DNA of 64,000 nt from Curtobacterium sp. L6-1 (GCF_018885305.1 NZ_CP076544.1:2604001-2668000), one strand, 5' to 3'. Positions 1 to 8,062 are shown, counted from the first letter of the stretch. Notes: generated by a model from the sequence alone, not told the origin. Made by a program: numbers and translations.

Positions 1-397
1 CGTCCTGGGTCAGGGTCCACGGGTCGACCGCGCCGTTCACGTCGCCACGCGCACGGATGCCGCCGTCGGGGTCGATCTCGACGATGCGGTGCGTGTAGAC
101 GACGTCGGGGTTCGCGGCGACGCTGTACGAGACGATGTCGCCGACGCGGAGGGACGAGGCCTGCACCGGCATGTCGAGCACGAGCGTGCCGACCGGGGCG
201 GCTTCACCCATCGACGGCGTCTCGACGACGAACCAGCGGCCGCCGTTGGTGAGGAACAGCACCGCGGCGGTCAGGAGGACCGCAGCGATGACGGCGACGG
301 ACCAGGCGAGGACGGACTCGGAGCGGCTGAACGTCCGCCCGCGGAGGAGCGGCCGTGGCAGGGTCCCGCTGAGCGGGATGGCCGAGGTCTGGCTCAT
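1..397 (-). CDS. sipW: SipW-type signal peptidase I (partial, C-terminus off the window)
   Basis: Membrane-bound signal peptidase of the archaeal/ER-like S26B class, which removes signal peptides outside the membrane. The ATG at 397 gives about 132 visible residues. A single membrane segment lies at about residues 28-50. The nucleophile motif ETPSM places Ser62. A GDIVSY block follows at 86-91, and THRI puts the general-base His at 103 instead of the bacterial Lys. RGDVN (117-121) and DPW (125-127) match the third conserved box of SipW proteins. The gene runs off the left edge. It lies 94 bp downstream of a secreted protein with a SipW-cognate style N-terminus, the usual substrate pairing. 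Family assignment is strong; the pairing is inferred. Confidence 0.88.
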   Translation of the reverse strand, partial: MSQTSAIPLSGTLPRPLLRGRTFSRSESVLAWSVAVIAAVLLTAAVLFLTNGGRWFVVETPSMGEAAPVGTLVLDMPVQASSLRVGDIVSYSVAANPDVVYTHRIVEIDPDGGIRARGDVNGAVDPWTLTQD

Positions 398-491
398 GTG
401 CTGCTCCGTCCTGGTCGGTGTCGGTCACAGGTGATGGCGACGCTCGACCGTAGGGGGGTCGGTCGAGCGTCGCCGGTCTGGGCGGGGCGGA

Positions 492-1139
492 TCAGGCCGT
501 GAAGGTCCAGGTCATCGGGACCGAGGCGGCCAGGCCCTGGTAGGTGTTGCCGGCCGAGGAGTCGAGCGTCACGGCGAAGTTGAAGGGGACGCTGGCGCCG
601 GCGGCGGGGGCGGTCGGCAGGGAGATCGCGGCGCCGCCCTTGAAGCTGGCGAGGGTGCCGGAGAAGACCGTGGTGGAACCCGAGGTGATGACGAGGTTCA
701 TCTTCGAGCAGAGGTCGGTCGCGGTGCCGTTCGACGGGCCGTTCGCGGTCTGCGTGCAGGTCGACCCCGGGGTCAGCGTGAAGGTGCTGGCGGCGGAGGT
801 ACCGGTGTTCTTGATCGTGATCGGGGTGTCGACCTTGGTGCCCGGGGTCATCGTGGTGCTGCCGCCGAACTTGTTGATGGTCGAGCAGGTCGCGGAGTTG
901 GTGGAGACCGAACCGCCGTCGGTGCTGAGACAGGTGACGGACGCGTTGGCGTTCTGCTCCTGCATGATCAGCGTGCCGCTGGCGGCCGTGTTGCTGCTGT
1001 TCGTGATGCTCGCGGCGAACCCGGAGAGGGTGCCGGTGAGCGACAGGGAGAGGAGCACGGCGGCGAAGATGCCCGCGAGGAGCGCCACGGGGGCGAAGCG
1101 GATGCGCTTCAGCGGAGAGGTGCGGAGCTGGTTGGACAC
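492..1139 (-). CDS. TasA/camelysin-like secreted protein with SipW-cognate signal peptide
   Basis: A 215-residue exported protein, probably a surface or fibre component matured by the adjacent SipW peptidase. The N-terminus has basic residues, a hydrophobic helix at about 15-33, then a GTLSGFAAS segment typical of SipW-cognate signal regions. The rest is Ser/Thr/Gly-rich beta-type sequence with four Cys residues (about 62, 75, 114 and 128) that could form disulfides, ending in a Trp-Thr-Phe-Thr-Ala strand as in camelysin/TasA-like proteins. The GTG start at 1139 was chosen because GAGG sits 6 nt upstream; an ATG at 1217 has no such site. Fibre formation is inferred from the family and was not shown here. 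Confidence 0.8.
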   Translation of the reverse strand: MSNQLRTSPLKRIRFAPVALLAGIFAAVLLSLSLTGTLSGFAASITNSSNTAASGTLIMQEQNANASVTCLSTDGGSVSTNSATCSTINKFGGSTTMTPGTKVDTPITIKNTGTSAASTFTLTPGSTCTQTANGPSNGTATDLCSKMNLVITSGSTTVFSGTLASFKGGAAISLPTAPAAGASVPFNFAVTLDSSAGNTYQGLAASVPMTWTFTA

Positions 1140-1193
1140 GGGGTACCTCGATGTTCGTCTGGCGGTCGGGATCGCAATGCTTCGGGGAGGAGA

Positions 1194-1228
1194 TTGCTCA
1201 ACCATTAAGATAGTCATGGCTTGAGCAA
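1194..1228. promoter_or_regulatory. Inverted repeat in the sipW-substrate/MarR intergenic region
   Basis: TTGCTCAA (1194-1201) and TTGAGCAA (1221-1228) are perfect inverted 8-mers separated by 19 bp, in an AT-richer patch between the secreted protein gene (start 1139) and the divergent MarR gene (start 1345). A TATCTT hexamer on the minus strand (1207-1212) inside the repeat could be the -10 of the secreted protein gene. An operator role is inferred. Confidence 0.4.
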
Positions 1229-1344
1229 ATGGGTACTTCGCATCCGCCCCCAGAGCGGGGGGCGCGATCGGTCAGGAGGCGCAGGGCCGCCCGGAGCGGC
1301 CGTGCGGGCCCGGTACTCTTCCGCAACGAGAGACACGGAGCCCA

Positions 1345-1815
1345 GTGGTGACGCAGCAGCAGGACGAGGACGGCGCGGCCGACCTGATGGCCGCCTTCGA
1401 CGCGGTCGTCCGCGCGAACGCGAGCCTGGTCGGGCAGCTCAGCGCCCGTGCCGGCGTGCACGAGAGCGGGCTCCGCGCACTCGTGCTCGTCAGCGACACC
1501 GGCTACTCGACCCCGACGGAGGTCGCGGGCTTCCTCGGCCTGACCTCGGGCGCCGTGACGAACATGGTCGACCGGCTCACCGCCGCCGGCCTGCTCGAAC
1601 GGACCCCGAACCCGTCCGACCGCCGCGGGTCCCTGCTGCGGCTCCGCCCCGAGGGCGAGGACGTCGTCCGCGACTACCGCGAGCGGTACGCCGCCATGCT
1701 CCGCGCCGTCGACGCCGGCCACCGCGGGGACCTGCACGCGGTGCTCAACGACCTGGCGACGGGGCTGTACGGGCAGGCGGCGGACGCGGCACCGACGGAG
1801 GACCCGGCGCCCTGA
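1345..1815 (+). CDS. MarR family transcriptional regulator
   Basis: A 156-residue winged-helix regulator. The central part (about 45-105) carries the HTH pattern: a helix with TPTEVAGFLG, the recognition helix SGAVTNMVDRLTAAGLL, then the wing with NPSDRRGSLLRL, as in MarR proteins that sense small ligands or oxidants. The GTG at 1345 has GGAG 4 nt upstream; the GTG immediately after it would give a 7-nt spacing and is equally possible. It is divergent from the TasA-like gene at 1139, so that gene and its own promoter are the likely targets. Ligand unknown. Confidence 0.85.
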   Translation: MVTQQQDEDGAADLMAAFDAVVRANASLVGQLSARAGVHESGLRALVLVSDTGYSTPTEVAGFLGLTSGAVTNMVDRLTAAGLLERTPNPSDRRGSLLRLRPEGEDVVRDYRERYAAMLRAVDAGHRGDLHAVLNDLATGLYGQAADAAPTEDPAP

Positions 1816-1870
1816 CCGCGCGCCGGCCGCCAGGGCGGGACGGCGGGCTGGCAGGCCGGCAGGACGCCGA

Positions 1871-1910
1871 CGGCGGGACGCCGCGGCCGAGCAGCCACGG
1901 CGTCCCGCCG
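1871..1910. terminator. Hairpin between convergent MarR and protease genes
   Basis: Arms CGGCGGGACGCCG (1871-1883) and CGGCGTCCCGCCG (1898-1910) pair perfectly over 13 bp with a 14-nt loop. The hairpin lies between two convergent stop codons (1815 and 1925) and has no T-tract, so it would be a bidirectional, non-canonical terminator. Confidence 0.55.
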
Positions 1911-1924
1911 GTCGGTGCGCGCGG

Positions 1925-2653
1925 TCAGACGCCCGCGGTGCTCCGGATCCACGAGGCCGACTGGGCGAGCAGGGCGTAGTTCGACCCCGCGGTCGTGTTC
2001 GCCCCCGGGTCAGCGCTGTCACCGGTCGAGCAGACGCCGACGACCTTGCCGTTCACGAGCAGGGGGCCGCCGGAGTCACCGTGGTTCGACGCCCCCGTGA
2101 CGCCGGTGACGTGCTGGGCCCGGCCGCGGTAGGCGTCGGTGCTCGACCCGGTCAGGGACACGGTCGCCTGGTACAGCCCGTCGGACTGCACGGCGTTCGC
2201 GCGCAGACCGTAGCCCTGGATCGTGCCGGTGCCGCTCGTCTTCGCGGTCGCGGCGAGGTCGAGCTGCGCGTAGGACGACAGGGCGTACGACGTCCGGAGG
2301 TGCACGAGGGCGATGTCCCCGGCCGGGGCGGCGGTGACCCGGTCGACGGCGACGGGGGTGCCGCGGTTCGCGGTGGAGTTCGAGTGGTAGACGTTCATCG
2401 CGCCGATGCCGTCGATGCAGTGCCGGGCGGTGAGGACCCACGACGGCGAGACCTGTTCACCCGTGCACGTGCTGACGTAGCCGGCGGGGATGTCACCGCC
2501 GGAGGCCTCGAGCTGCACGATCGACGAGGTGGCGGGGGCCTTCTCGCCGCCGACGACCTTCGTCGAGGCGGTGAGGGCGGATGCGGGGGCTGCGGCGAAC
2601 AGCCCGGCGGCGATGACGGTGGCCGCGGCGACGGCTGCGATGGACTTCTGCAT
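1925..2653 (-). CDS. Secreted chymotrypsin-fold serine protease (S1 family)
   Basis: A 242-residue exported protease. The signal peptide ends near ASA at residue 26. A short propeptide ends at Lys32, before VVGG, the classical activation site. The triad is His78 in TARHC, Asp113 in GDIAL and Ser194 in GDSGGP. The residue equivalent to trypsin Asp189 is Ala188, and the neighbouring Cys191 equivalent is Asn, so trypsin-like Arg/Lys specificity is unlikely; preference for small or aliphatic side chains is an inference. The ATG at 2653 has GAGGAG 5 nt upstream. A near-perfect 29-bp palindrome lies 25 bp upstream, suggesting repressor control. It stands alone as a transcription unit. Confidence 0.9.
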   Translation of the reverse strand: MQKSIAAVAAATVIAAGLFAAAPASALTASTKVVGGEKAPATSSIVQLEASGGDIPAGYVSTCTGEQVSPSWVLTARHCIDGIGAMNVYHSNSTANRGTPVAVDRVTAAPAGDIALVHLRTSYALSSYAQLDLAATAKTSGTGTIQGYGLRANAVQSDGLYQATVSLTGSSTDAYRGRAQHVTGVTGASNHGDSGGPLLVNGKVVGVCSTGDSADPGANTTAGSNYALLAQSASWIRSTAGV

Positions 2654-2677
2654 GACGACTCCTCTGTCGATGAAGCA

Positions 2678-2706
2678 CCTGTCGGTTGCACTGTGCAACT
2701 GACAGG
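2678..2706. promoter_or_regulatory. 29-bp palindromic operator candidate of the protease gene
   Basis: CCTGTCGGTTGCAC (2678-2691), a central T, then GTGCAACTGACAGG (2693-2706) form an inverted repeat with one mismatch in 14 bp. On the minus strand the centre contains TTGCAC, which could be a -35 element placed 17 bp before CTTCAT. The start codon of the protease is 25 bp downstream. No cognate regulator could be named. Confidence 0.55.
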
Positions 2707-2762
2707 TATCCTCACCCCCGTCCGAGGGGTCCCACCAGTCCGCTCTTCGGCGGACCGGTCGA

Positions 2763-2818
2763 CACGCGCGCACCACGACGGACCGGCCGGCACGCGCGCA
2801 CCACGGCGGACCAGCCGG
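2763..2818. repeat. Two direct copies of a 28-bp repeat
   Basis: Copies at 2763-2790 and 2791-2818, beginning CACGCGCGCACCACG, differ at two positions. They lie between the protease promoter and the 3' end of the epimerase gene. A small hairpin with GTCCGC/GCGGAC arms sits beside them at about 2738-2755. No coding sequence is apparent. Confidence 0.55.
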
Positions 2819-2859
2819 CGGACCGACCGGCGGCCAGCCGCCTGCGGCCCGCCGCGCCC

Positions 2860-3885
2860 TCAGCCGCGCAGCGGCGGCGACTCCGGCACACCGTGCTCGT
2901 CCGCGAAGCCGGCCACCAGGGCGCGCATCGCGTCCTCGGCACTGTGCCGCGCCTCCCACCCGAGCACCTCGCGGGCACGGTCCGTCCGCATGACGGGCAC
3001 GCCGGCCGCGATGTCGACCCATCCCGCGTCCGTCGGCTGCAGCCGGAGGCGCCACGTCACCGTCACGAGTCCGCGCACGAGTGCGAGTGGCACCCGGACC
3101 GCGCCGAGCATGCCGAGCACCCGTGCCATCCGCGGCGGTGTCAGGACCGGGGACGCGGCGATGTTGAAGGCGCCCGCGGCCCGCCGGTGGATGGCCCGCC
3201 AGTAGGCGTCCGCCAGGTCGTCGGCGTGCACGGCCTGGAAGACGAACGGGTACGGCAGCGGGAGCACGGCCCACCGCACCCAGCGGACGACTCGCATCGG
3301 GACGAGGTGCCCGAGGAAGAGTCCGCGGATCTCCGCCGCGGCGTCGCGCTGGAAGACCAGCCCCGGGCGCATCCGGGTCACGACGACCTCGGGGTGCGCG
3401 GCCGCGAAGACGTCCATCGCCCGCTCGTTCTCGGCCTTGTGGCGGGAGTACGTCGCGGTCGGGATGCCGTCCGTCGGCCAGCTCTCGTCCACGGGGGTGC
3501 GCTTGCCGTCGACGTCGACGCCGCGGTAGGTGCCCACCGAGGACGCGACGACGACCTGCGGCACCCCGGCGGCGGCCACGGCGGCGAGGACGTTGGCGGT
3601 CCCCGTGACGTCGGTCCGGTACTGCGCCGGGATGTCGTGCGTCGGCTGCAGCGCCCACGCCAGGTGCACGACGGCGTCGGCGCCGCGGAACACGGCGGTC
3701 AGCCGGTCCACGGCGTCCGGGGCGCCGACGTCCACGGCGTGCCAGAGCGCGGCGTCGTACGGGGTGGCCTGCAGGTCGGGCAGGCGGCGGGCGACGCCGA
3801 TCAGGTCGGCGCCGGCGTCCCGGAAGCGTCGGAGCAGTGCCGTCCCGACGTTCCCGGTCGCGCCGACGACCACGACCCTGGTCAT
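2860..3885 (-). CDS. NAD(P)-dependent epimerase/dehydratase (extended SDR)
   Basis: A 341-residue Rossmann-fold protein. The N-terminal GATGNVG (about 9-15) binds the dinucleotide. DVxxxDAV-type strands are followed by VVHLAW, an SSVGTY catalytic-Ser region, and YSRHK (Tyr and Lys of the active site, about 145-149), as in nucleotide-sugar epimerases and reductases. The ATG at 3885 overlaps the TGA of the upstream dehydrogenase by four bases, so the two are translationally coupled. The substrate is unknown; coupling to a zinc dehydrogenase suggests sequential oxidoreduction of one metabolite. Confidence 0.85.
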   Translation of the reverse strand: MTRVVVVGATGNVGTALLRRFRDAGADLIGVARRLPDLQATPYDAALWHAVDVGAPDAVDRLTAVFRGADAVVHLAWALQPTHDIPAQYRTDVTGTANVLAAVAAAGVPQVVVASSVGTYRGVDVDGKRTPVDESWPTDGIPTATYSRHKAENERAMDVFAAAHPEVVVTRMRPGLVFQRDAAAEIRGLFLGHLVPMRVVRWVRWAVLPLPYPFVFQAVHADDLADAYWRAIHRRAAGAFNIAASPVLTPPRMARVLGMLGAVRVPLALVRGLVTVTWRLRLQPTDAGWVDIAAGVPVMRTDRAREVLGWEARHSAEDAMRALVAGFADEHGVPESPPLRG

Positions 3886-5087
3886 GCGGAGGCCGTGGAA
3901 CCAGCAGCCATCGCGGGGTCGAGGACGACCTTGATGCAGTCGTCCTGCTTCTTCTGGAAGACCTCGTACATGTGCGGGGCATCCTCGAGCGAGGTCCGGT
4001 GCGTGGTGAGGTCGAGCGTGCCGAGCGGGTCCGACGGGTCCTCGACGAGCGGCATGATGTCGTCGATCCAGCGCTTCACGTTGCACTGTCCTTCGCGCAC
4101 GGTGATCTGCTTGTCGAACATCGTCATCATCGGCATCGGGTCGGCCATGCCGCCGTAGACACCGCTGAGCGAGACGGTGCCGCCGCGGCGGACCAGGTCG
4201 ATCGCGGTGTGCACGGCGTCCAGGCGGTCGACACCCGCGGTCTCGATCGCCTTCTGCGCGAGCTTGTCGGGCAGCAGCCCGGCCGCGCGCTGGGCGAACC
4301 CGGCGACGGGGTTGCCGTGCGCCTCCATGCCGACGCCGTCGACGACGGCGTCCGGGCCGCGGCCGTCGGTCAGGTCGACGAGCTCCGAGACCAGGTCCTT
4401 CGACAGGTCGAAGGTCTCGACGCCGTACTTCGCCGCCAGGTCGCGGCGGACCTGCTCCGGCTCGACGGCGAGGACGCGGTAGCCCAGGTGCTTGCCGATG
4501 CGGGCGGCGAACTGCCCGACCGGGCCGAGGCCGAGCACCGCGAGCGTGCCGCCCTCGGGGACGTCGGCGTACTGCACGGCCTGCCAGGCGGTCGGCAGGA
4601 TGTCGCTCATGAACAGCCACTGGTCGTCCGCGCCGGTGTGCGGCACCTTGATGGGCCCGTAGTCGGCGTGCGGCACGCGGAGGTACTCGGCCTGGCCACC
4701 GGGGACCTGCCCGTACATCTTCGTGTAGCCGAACAGGGCGGCGCCGCTGCCGTACTCGGTCACCTGGGTGGTCTCGCACTGCGACTGCAGCCCGCGCTGG
4801 CACATGTAGCAGTGCCCGCAGGAGATGTTGAAGGGGACGACGACGCGGTCGCCGACCTTGAGGTTCGTGACGGCGGAGCCGACCTCCTCGACGATGCCCA
4901 TCGGCTCGTGACCGAGGACGTCGCCCTTGTCGATGTAGGGGCCGAGCACGCGGTACAGGTGCAGGTCGGAGCCGCAGATCGCCGTGGAGGTGATCCGCAC
5001 GATCGCGTCGGTCGGCTCCTGGATCGTCGGGTCGGGGACGGTCTCGACGGACACCTTCTCGGTGCCCTGCCAGGTCAGTGCGCGCAT
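3882..5087 (-). CDS. Zinc-dependent alcohol/formaldehyde dehydrogenase-like MDR enzyme
   Basis: A 401-residue medium-chain dehydrogenase. Catalytic zinc ligands appear in AICGSDLHLY (Cys near 38) and GHEPMG (His near 60). The structural zinc lobe is CGHCYMCQRGLQSQC (about 89-103). The cofactor loop is LGLGPVGQ (about 190-197). A long insert before the Rossmann domain and the overall length resemble glutathione-independent formaldehyde dehydrogenase relatives, not short ADHs. The ATG at 5087 is preceded by GAGAGG with 7-nt spacing. First gene of a two-gene unit with the epimerase at 2860-3885. Substrate not determinable from sequence. Confidence 0.87.
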   Translation of the reverse strand: MRALTWQGTEKVSVETVPDPTIQEPTDAIVRITSTAICGSDLHLYRVLGPYIDKGDVLGHEPMGIVEEVGSAVTNLKVGDRVVVPFNISCGHCYMCQRGLQSQCETTQVTEYGSGAALFGYTKMYGQVPGGQAEYLRVPHADYGPIKVPHTGADDQWLFMSDILPTAWQAVQYADVPEGGTLAVLGLGPVGQFAARIGKHLGYRVLAVEPEQVRRDLAAKYGVETFDLSKDLVSELVDLTDGRGPDAVVDGVGMEAHGNPVAGFAQRAAGLLPDKLAQKAIETAGVDRLDAVHTAIDLVRRGGTVSLSGVYGGMADPMPMMTMFDKQITVREGQCNVKRWIDDIMPLVEDPSDPLGTLDLTTHRTSLEDAPHMYEVFQKKQDDCIKVVLDPAMAAGSTASA

Positions 5088-5232
5088 GTGTGCGTTCCTC
5101 TCGTCGCCGTCGCGCCGGACGGGAGCCCCGGCACGCGTCCTCCCATCGGTACGCCTCCGCCAGGACGCGGCCTCCCAGGCTGAGCCCGTCAGCGCACCGT
5201 CGGCGGAGCGCCCCGCCGGGCGGGGACGCGGG

Positions 5233-6084
5233 TCAGGCGACGGGTGCGCCGTCGGTGGGGCGCGCCTCCTGGCCGGCACCGGTGGGCGCGGCGGAACGGG
5301 CCGCGGCCGCCGAACGGAGGTCCTGTTCCTCACGTGCGGCGCGGGCGTCGCGCCGCCGCTCGGTCGCCACGACCGCGCCGAGCGCGACGGCGTACAGGAC
5401 AGCACCGACCGCGAGCGCGACCGCCGAGGACGGGACCTGCTCGGCGGCGATCCCGGGCACGCCGCCGACGGCCATCAGGACGGCCTCGGCGCAGAGGACC
5501 GCCGTCGCCAGCACGAGCACGGCCACCCGCAGCCAGCGCGGGCTGCGCCGGATGCCCGCCGAGACGCCGACCACCCCGGCGGTCAGGAGCAGGCCGACCA
5601 GCAGGAAGCCGATCATCACGACGGAGTGCAGCGCCGGGTCGCGGGTCGAGTCCGCCGCGGTGGTGCCGGTGTAGAGCAGCCACGAGGCGCCGACGGCCAG
5701 GACCCCGGCGACCACCGGGAACGCGAGCGCCGCCGTCAGCGGGTTGCCCGCCAGCCGACCGAGACGCTGCAGCGGGACTGGCTCGAGCGTGCGGCGGGCG
5801 AGGGTCACCGGGGACCCGAGGACGAGCAGCACCGGGGCGAGCATGCCGATCACGACGTGCCCGAGGACGTGCGTGGTGAGGTCGTGGTTGCCGGCGTGGC
5901 CGAGCGGCCCGACGAGCACCGCGGCCACGGCGAGCAGGCCCGCGATCCACGAGACCGTCCGGGCGAGCGGCCACGTCGGGTGCCCGCGGCGCCGCTGACC
6001 GGCCGCACCGACGATGTACACCGCGCCGGCGAGGGTGAGGGCGATGAGGGTGAAGGTCCCGAGCATGCCGCCGTGAGAGTGCAC
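5233..6084 (-). CDS. Cytochrome c oxidase assembly protein (CtaG/Caa3-type)
   Basis: A 283-residue membrane protein with about seven hydrophobic segments. The block around residues 55-85 with GHAGNHDLTTHVLGH, followed by GMLAP and GSPVTLARR, is the signature of the CtaG_Caa3 family. This family is linked to copper insertion or assembly of cytochrome oxidases and is often found near copper genes in actinobacteria. A His-rich N-terminus (HSHGG) and an acidic, Ala-rich cytoplasmic tail flank it. The GTG start at 6084 has AGGAG with 7-nt spacing. No oxidase subunit genes are adjacent, so the partner is unknown. Confidence 0.8.
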   Translation of the reverse strand: MHSHGGMLGTFTLIALTLAGAVYIVGAAGQRRRGHPTWPLARTVSWIAGLLAVAAVLVGPLGHAGNHDLTTHVLGHVVIGMLAPVLLVLGSPVTLARRTLEPVPLQRLGRLAGNPLTAALAFPVVAGVLAVGASWLLYTGTTAADSTRDPALHSVVMIGFLLVGLLLTAGVVGVSAGIRRSPRWLRVAVLVLATAVLCAEAVLMAVGGVPGIAAEQVPSSAVALAVGAVLYAVALGAVVATERRRDARAAREEQDLRSAAAARSAAPTGAGQEARPTDGAPVA

Positions 6085-6179
6085 CAGAGGGCTCCTGTCG
6101 TCGTCGGTCCATCCTGTCGGAGACCGGTGGGTGGTGTTCGGTGCGGTGCGTTCCCGCGACTGGTCGGCGGCGGGCGGGG

Positions 6180-6800
6180 TCAGGCGCGCAGTCGGTCCCG
6201 CTCGGCGGCGGGCAGGTGCTCGGTCGCCGTCTCGAGCGCGGCGCGACCGAGGAACCGGCCCTGCTGCTCGAGGAACGCCACGAGCGACGCCTGCGACGCC
6301 CGCTTCCCCGTCTCGCGCAGCACCCACCCGAGTGCTGACTGGACCACCTCGCCCCGCTCCCGGACGAGTCGGCCGGCGACCGCGAGCGGGACCTCGGCGT
6401 CGCCCTGCTTGACGAACGCCAGGGTCGCGACGACCGCCGTCCGCCGGACGAGCGCCACGTCGGACTTCGCGAGGGCGAACAGCGGCCCGGTCGAGCCGCC
6501 GAGCAGCGGGACGCCGACGAGCTCCTCGGCGGCCAGGTCGACCAGCGCCGGGTCGTCGAGCCGTTCGGCCCGCAGCGCCGCCAGGTACTCGTCGGTCAGG
6601 TCGGGGTCCGGGTGGGTCCGGGCGGCCTGCACGAGGAGCACGACCGCGACGAGCCGACCGCCGGGGTCCTCGCTCCACAGCAGCGCCGACCGCTCCCCCG
6701 GGTCGAGGTCAGCGAACCGCCGCGCGGTCCGGCGGGCGGCGCCGACGTCGCCGGGGGTGCGGGCGAACGCGGCGAGGACGTCCTCGGCGGTGGCCGTCAC
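6180..6800 (-). CDS. AlkD-like DNA alkylation repair protein (HEAT repeats)
   Basis: A 206-residue all-helical protein built from repeated helix pairs. Recognisable elements include helices such as TARRFADLDPGERSALLWS near the N-terminus, VRRTAVVATLAFVKQGD (about 117-133) and VVQSALGWVLRETGKR (about 150-165). The last matches the characteristic WxLR(E/D)xGK segment of AlkD-type DNA glycosylases, which excise alkylated bases without base flipping. The GTG at 6800 has GGAG with 5-nt spacing. It is monocistronic. Enzymatic activity is inferred from the fold family. Confidence 0.75.
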   Translation of the reverse strand: MTATAEDVLAAFARTPGDVGAARRTARRFADLDPGERSALLWSEDPGGRLVAVVLLVQAARTHPDPDLTDEYLAALRAERLDDPALVDLAAEELVGVPLLGGSTGPLFALAKSDVALVRRTAVVATLAFVKQGDAEVPLAVAGRLVRERGEVVQSALGWVLRETGKRASQASLVAFLEQQGRFLGRAALETATEHLPAAERDRLRA

Positions 6801-6901
6801 GCCGACTCCGGCGGTGCGGCGGAGGGCCCCGGACCGGGATCGGCAGCGCGTGACATCCCGTCCACCCTACGACCGGGCGTGCACCCCGGGCGACCGTCCC
6901 G

Positions 6902-8062
6902 TCAGCGGAACGCCAGGATCGTCAGCGGGTCCTTGAGGGTGCCGCTGACCCGCGTCTCGACGTGCACGTGCGGCCCGGTCGACTGCCCGGTGTTGCCGGA
7001 CTTGCCGATCTCCTTGCCGAGCGTGACGACCTGGTCCTTCGACACCGAGATGGAGCTGAGGTGCGCGGTGAGCACCGTGGTCAGCCCGTAGGTCACGATG
7101 ACGTAGTTGCCGTACGACGCGTTGTTCCGCACGACCGTGGTGACGCGGCCGCTCCCCGACGCGTAGACCGGCGTGCCCACCTTCACCGGGGCGTCGGTCC
7201 CCTGGTGGTAGCGCGGGACGTGCCCGGCACCGCGGTCGTCGCCGAAGCGGCCCGTGATCGTCGTCCCGTTCACCGGCCAGCGGAGGCCCGTGACCGACTG
7301 CGTCGACCACACGCGGGTGTCCGACTTGCCGTACAGGACGACGTTCGAGTCGAGCTGCACGAGCAGCTGCCCGGGGCCCTTGCCGGCGGTGGCCGTCGAC
7401 CAGAGCGCCCGGCCGCCGCCCTTCGGGAAGACGACGAGGTTGCCGTCGGCCTGCAGTGCCGCGGTCGCGCCCGGGCGGTTGAACGTGCCCGACGACCAGG
7501 TCGCCGTGCCGTTGACGTACTGCACGAGGTTGCCGTCGCTCTGCATGGTGAGCGTCTGCTGCCGACCGGAGCCGGAGCGGAGCACCGAGCCCGGCAGGAT
7601 CGTCGTGCCGGTGGCCAGGCGGTTCTGGAACGTCTGGAGGCGCCAGGTCTGCTTGCCGGCGGTGTCGAGGATCCGCAGGGTGCCGTCCGGCCGCACACCG
7701 AGGCTCTTCGTCGCCGACTTCGCCGGTCCCCACTGCGCGACGGTCCGGCCGTTCCTGACGATGGCGAGCGGCCCCGTCTTCTGCACCACCGCGACGGCAC
7801 CGGGCTGGTTCGACGTGTTCGACGCCCAGAGCACCGTGTTGCCGATGCCGTACTCGACGAGGTTGCCGTCGCCCTGCATCACCAGGCGGAACTGGCCGTT
7901 CGACGAGGTGAGCTGGTCACCCGGGTAGATGGTGGTCCCGGCGGCGACGGTGCCGCGGAACGTGGTCGCTGCCTGCGCCGGTGCTGCGATCGCGACGAGT
8001 CCCGCGGCCGCGATCGCGACGGCGGTGACGGCGGCGGTGAGGCGCGCTCGTGCCCTGATCAT
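6902..8062 (-). CDS. Secreted M23 endopeptidase with bulb-type lectin repeats
   Basis: A 386-residue exported protein. The signal peptide ends near AQA (residue 31). Residues about 33-270 are a beta-prism lectin region with four QxDxNxVxY-like motifs: MQGDGNLVEY, MQSDGNLVQY, LQADGNLVVF and VQLDSNVVLY. The last 110 residues are a LytM/M23 zinc peptidase: HQGTD supplies a His and Asp ligand, and HVHVE the HxH pair. The likely role is peptidoglycan cleavage, with the lectin part targeting mannose-type glycans or cell-wall polymer. The ATG at 8062 follows MIRARARL; a clear Shine-Dalgarno is not visible. Domain calls are strong, the binding target is inferred. Confidence 0.85.
   Translation of the reverse strand: MIRARARLTAAVTAVAIAAAGLVAIAAPAQAATTFRGTVAAGTTIYPGDQLTSSNGQFRLVMQGDGNLVEYGIGNTVLWASNTSNQPGAVAVVQKTGPLAIVRNGRTVAQWGPAKSATKSLGVRPDGTLRILDTAGKQTWRLQTFQNRLATGTTILPGSVLRSGSGRQQTLTMQSDGNLVQYVNGTATWSSGTFNRPGATAALQADGNLVVFPKGGGRALWSTATAGKGPGQLLVQLDSNVVLYGKSDTRVWSTQSVTGLRWPVNGTTITGRFGDDRGAGHVPRYHQGTDAPVKVGTPVYASGSGRVTTVVRNNASYGNYVIVTYGLTTVLTAHLSSISVSKDQVVTLGKEIGKSGNTGQSTGPHVHVETRVSGTLKDPLTILAFR

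Noticed and set aside
1925..3982. A 685-residue reading frame on the minus strand
   Set aside because: Only its last 242 residues form a real protein (the serine protease with its own signal peptide and ribosome-binding site). The rest is an out-of-frame shadow of the epimerase gene.
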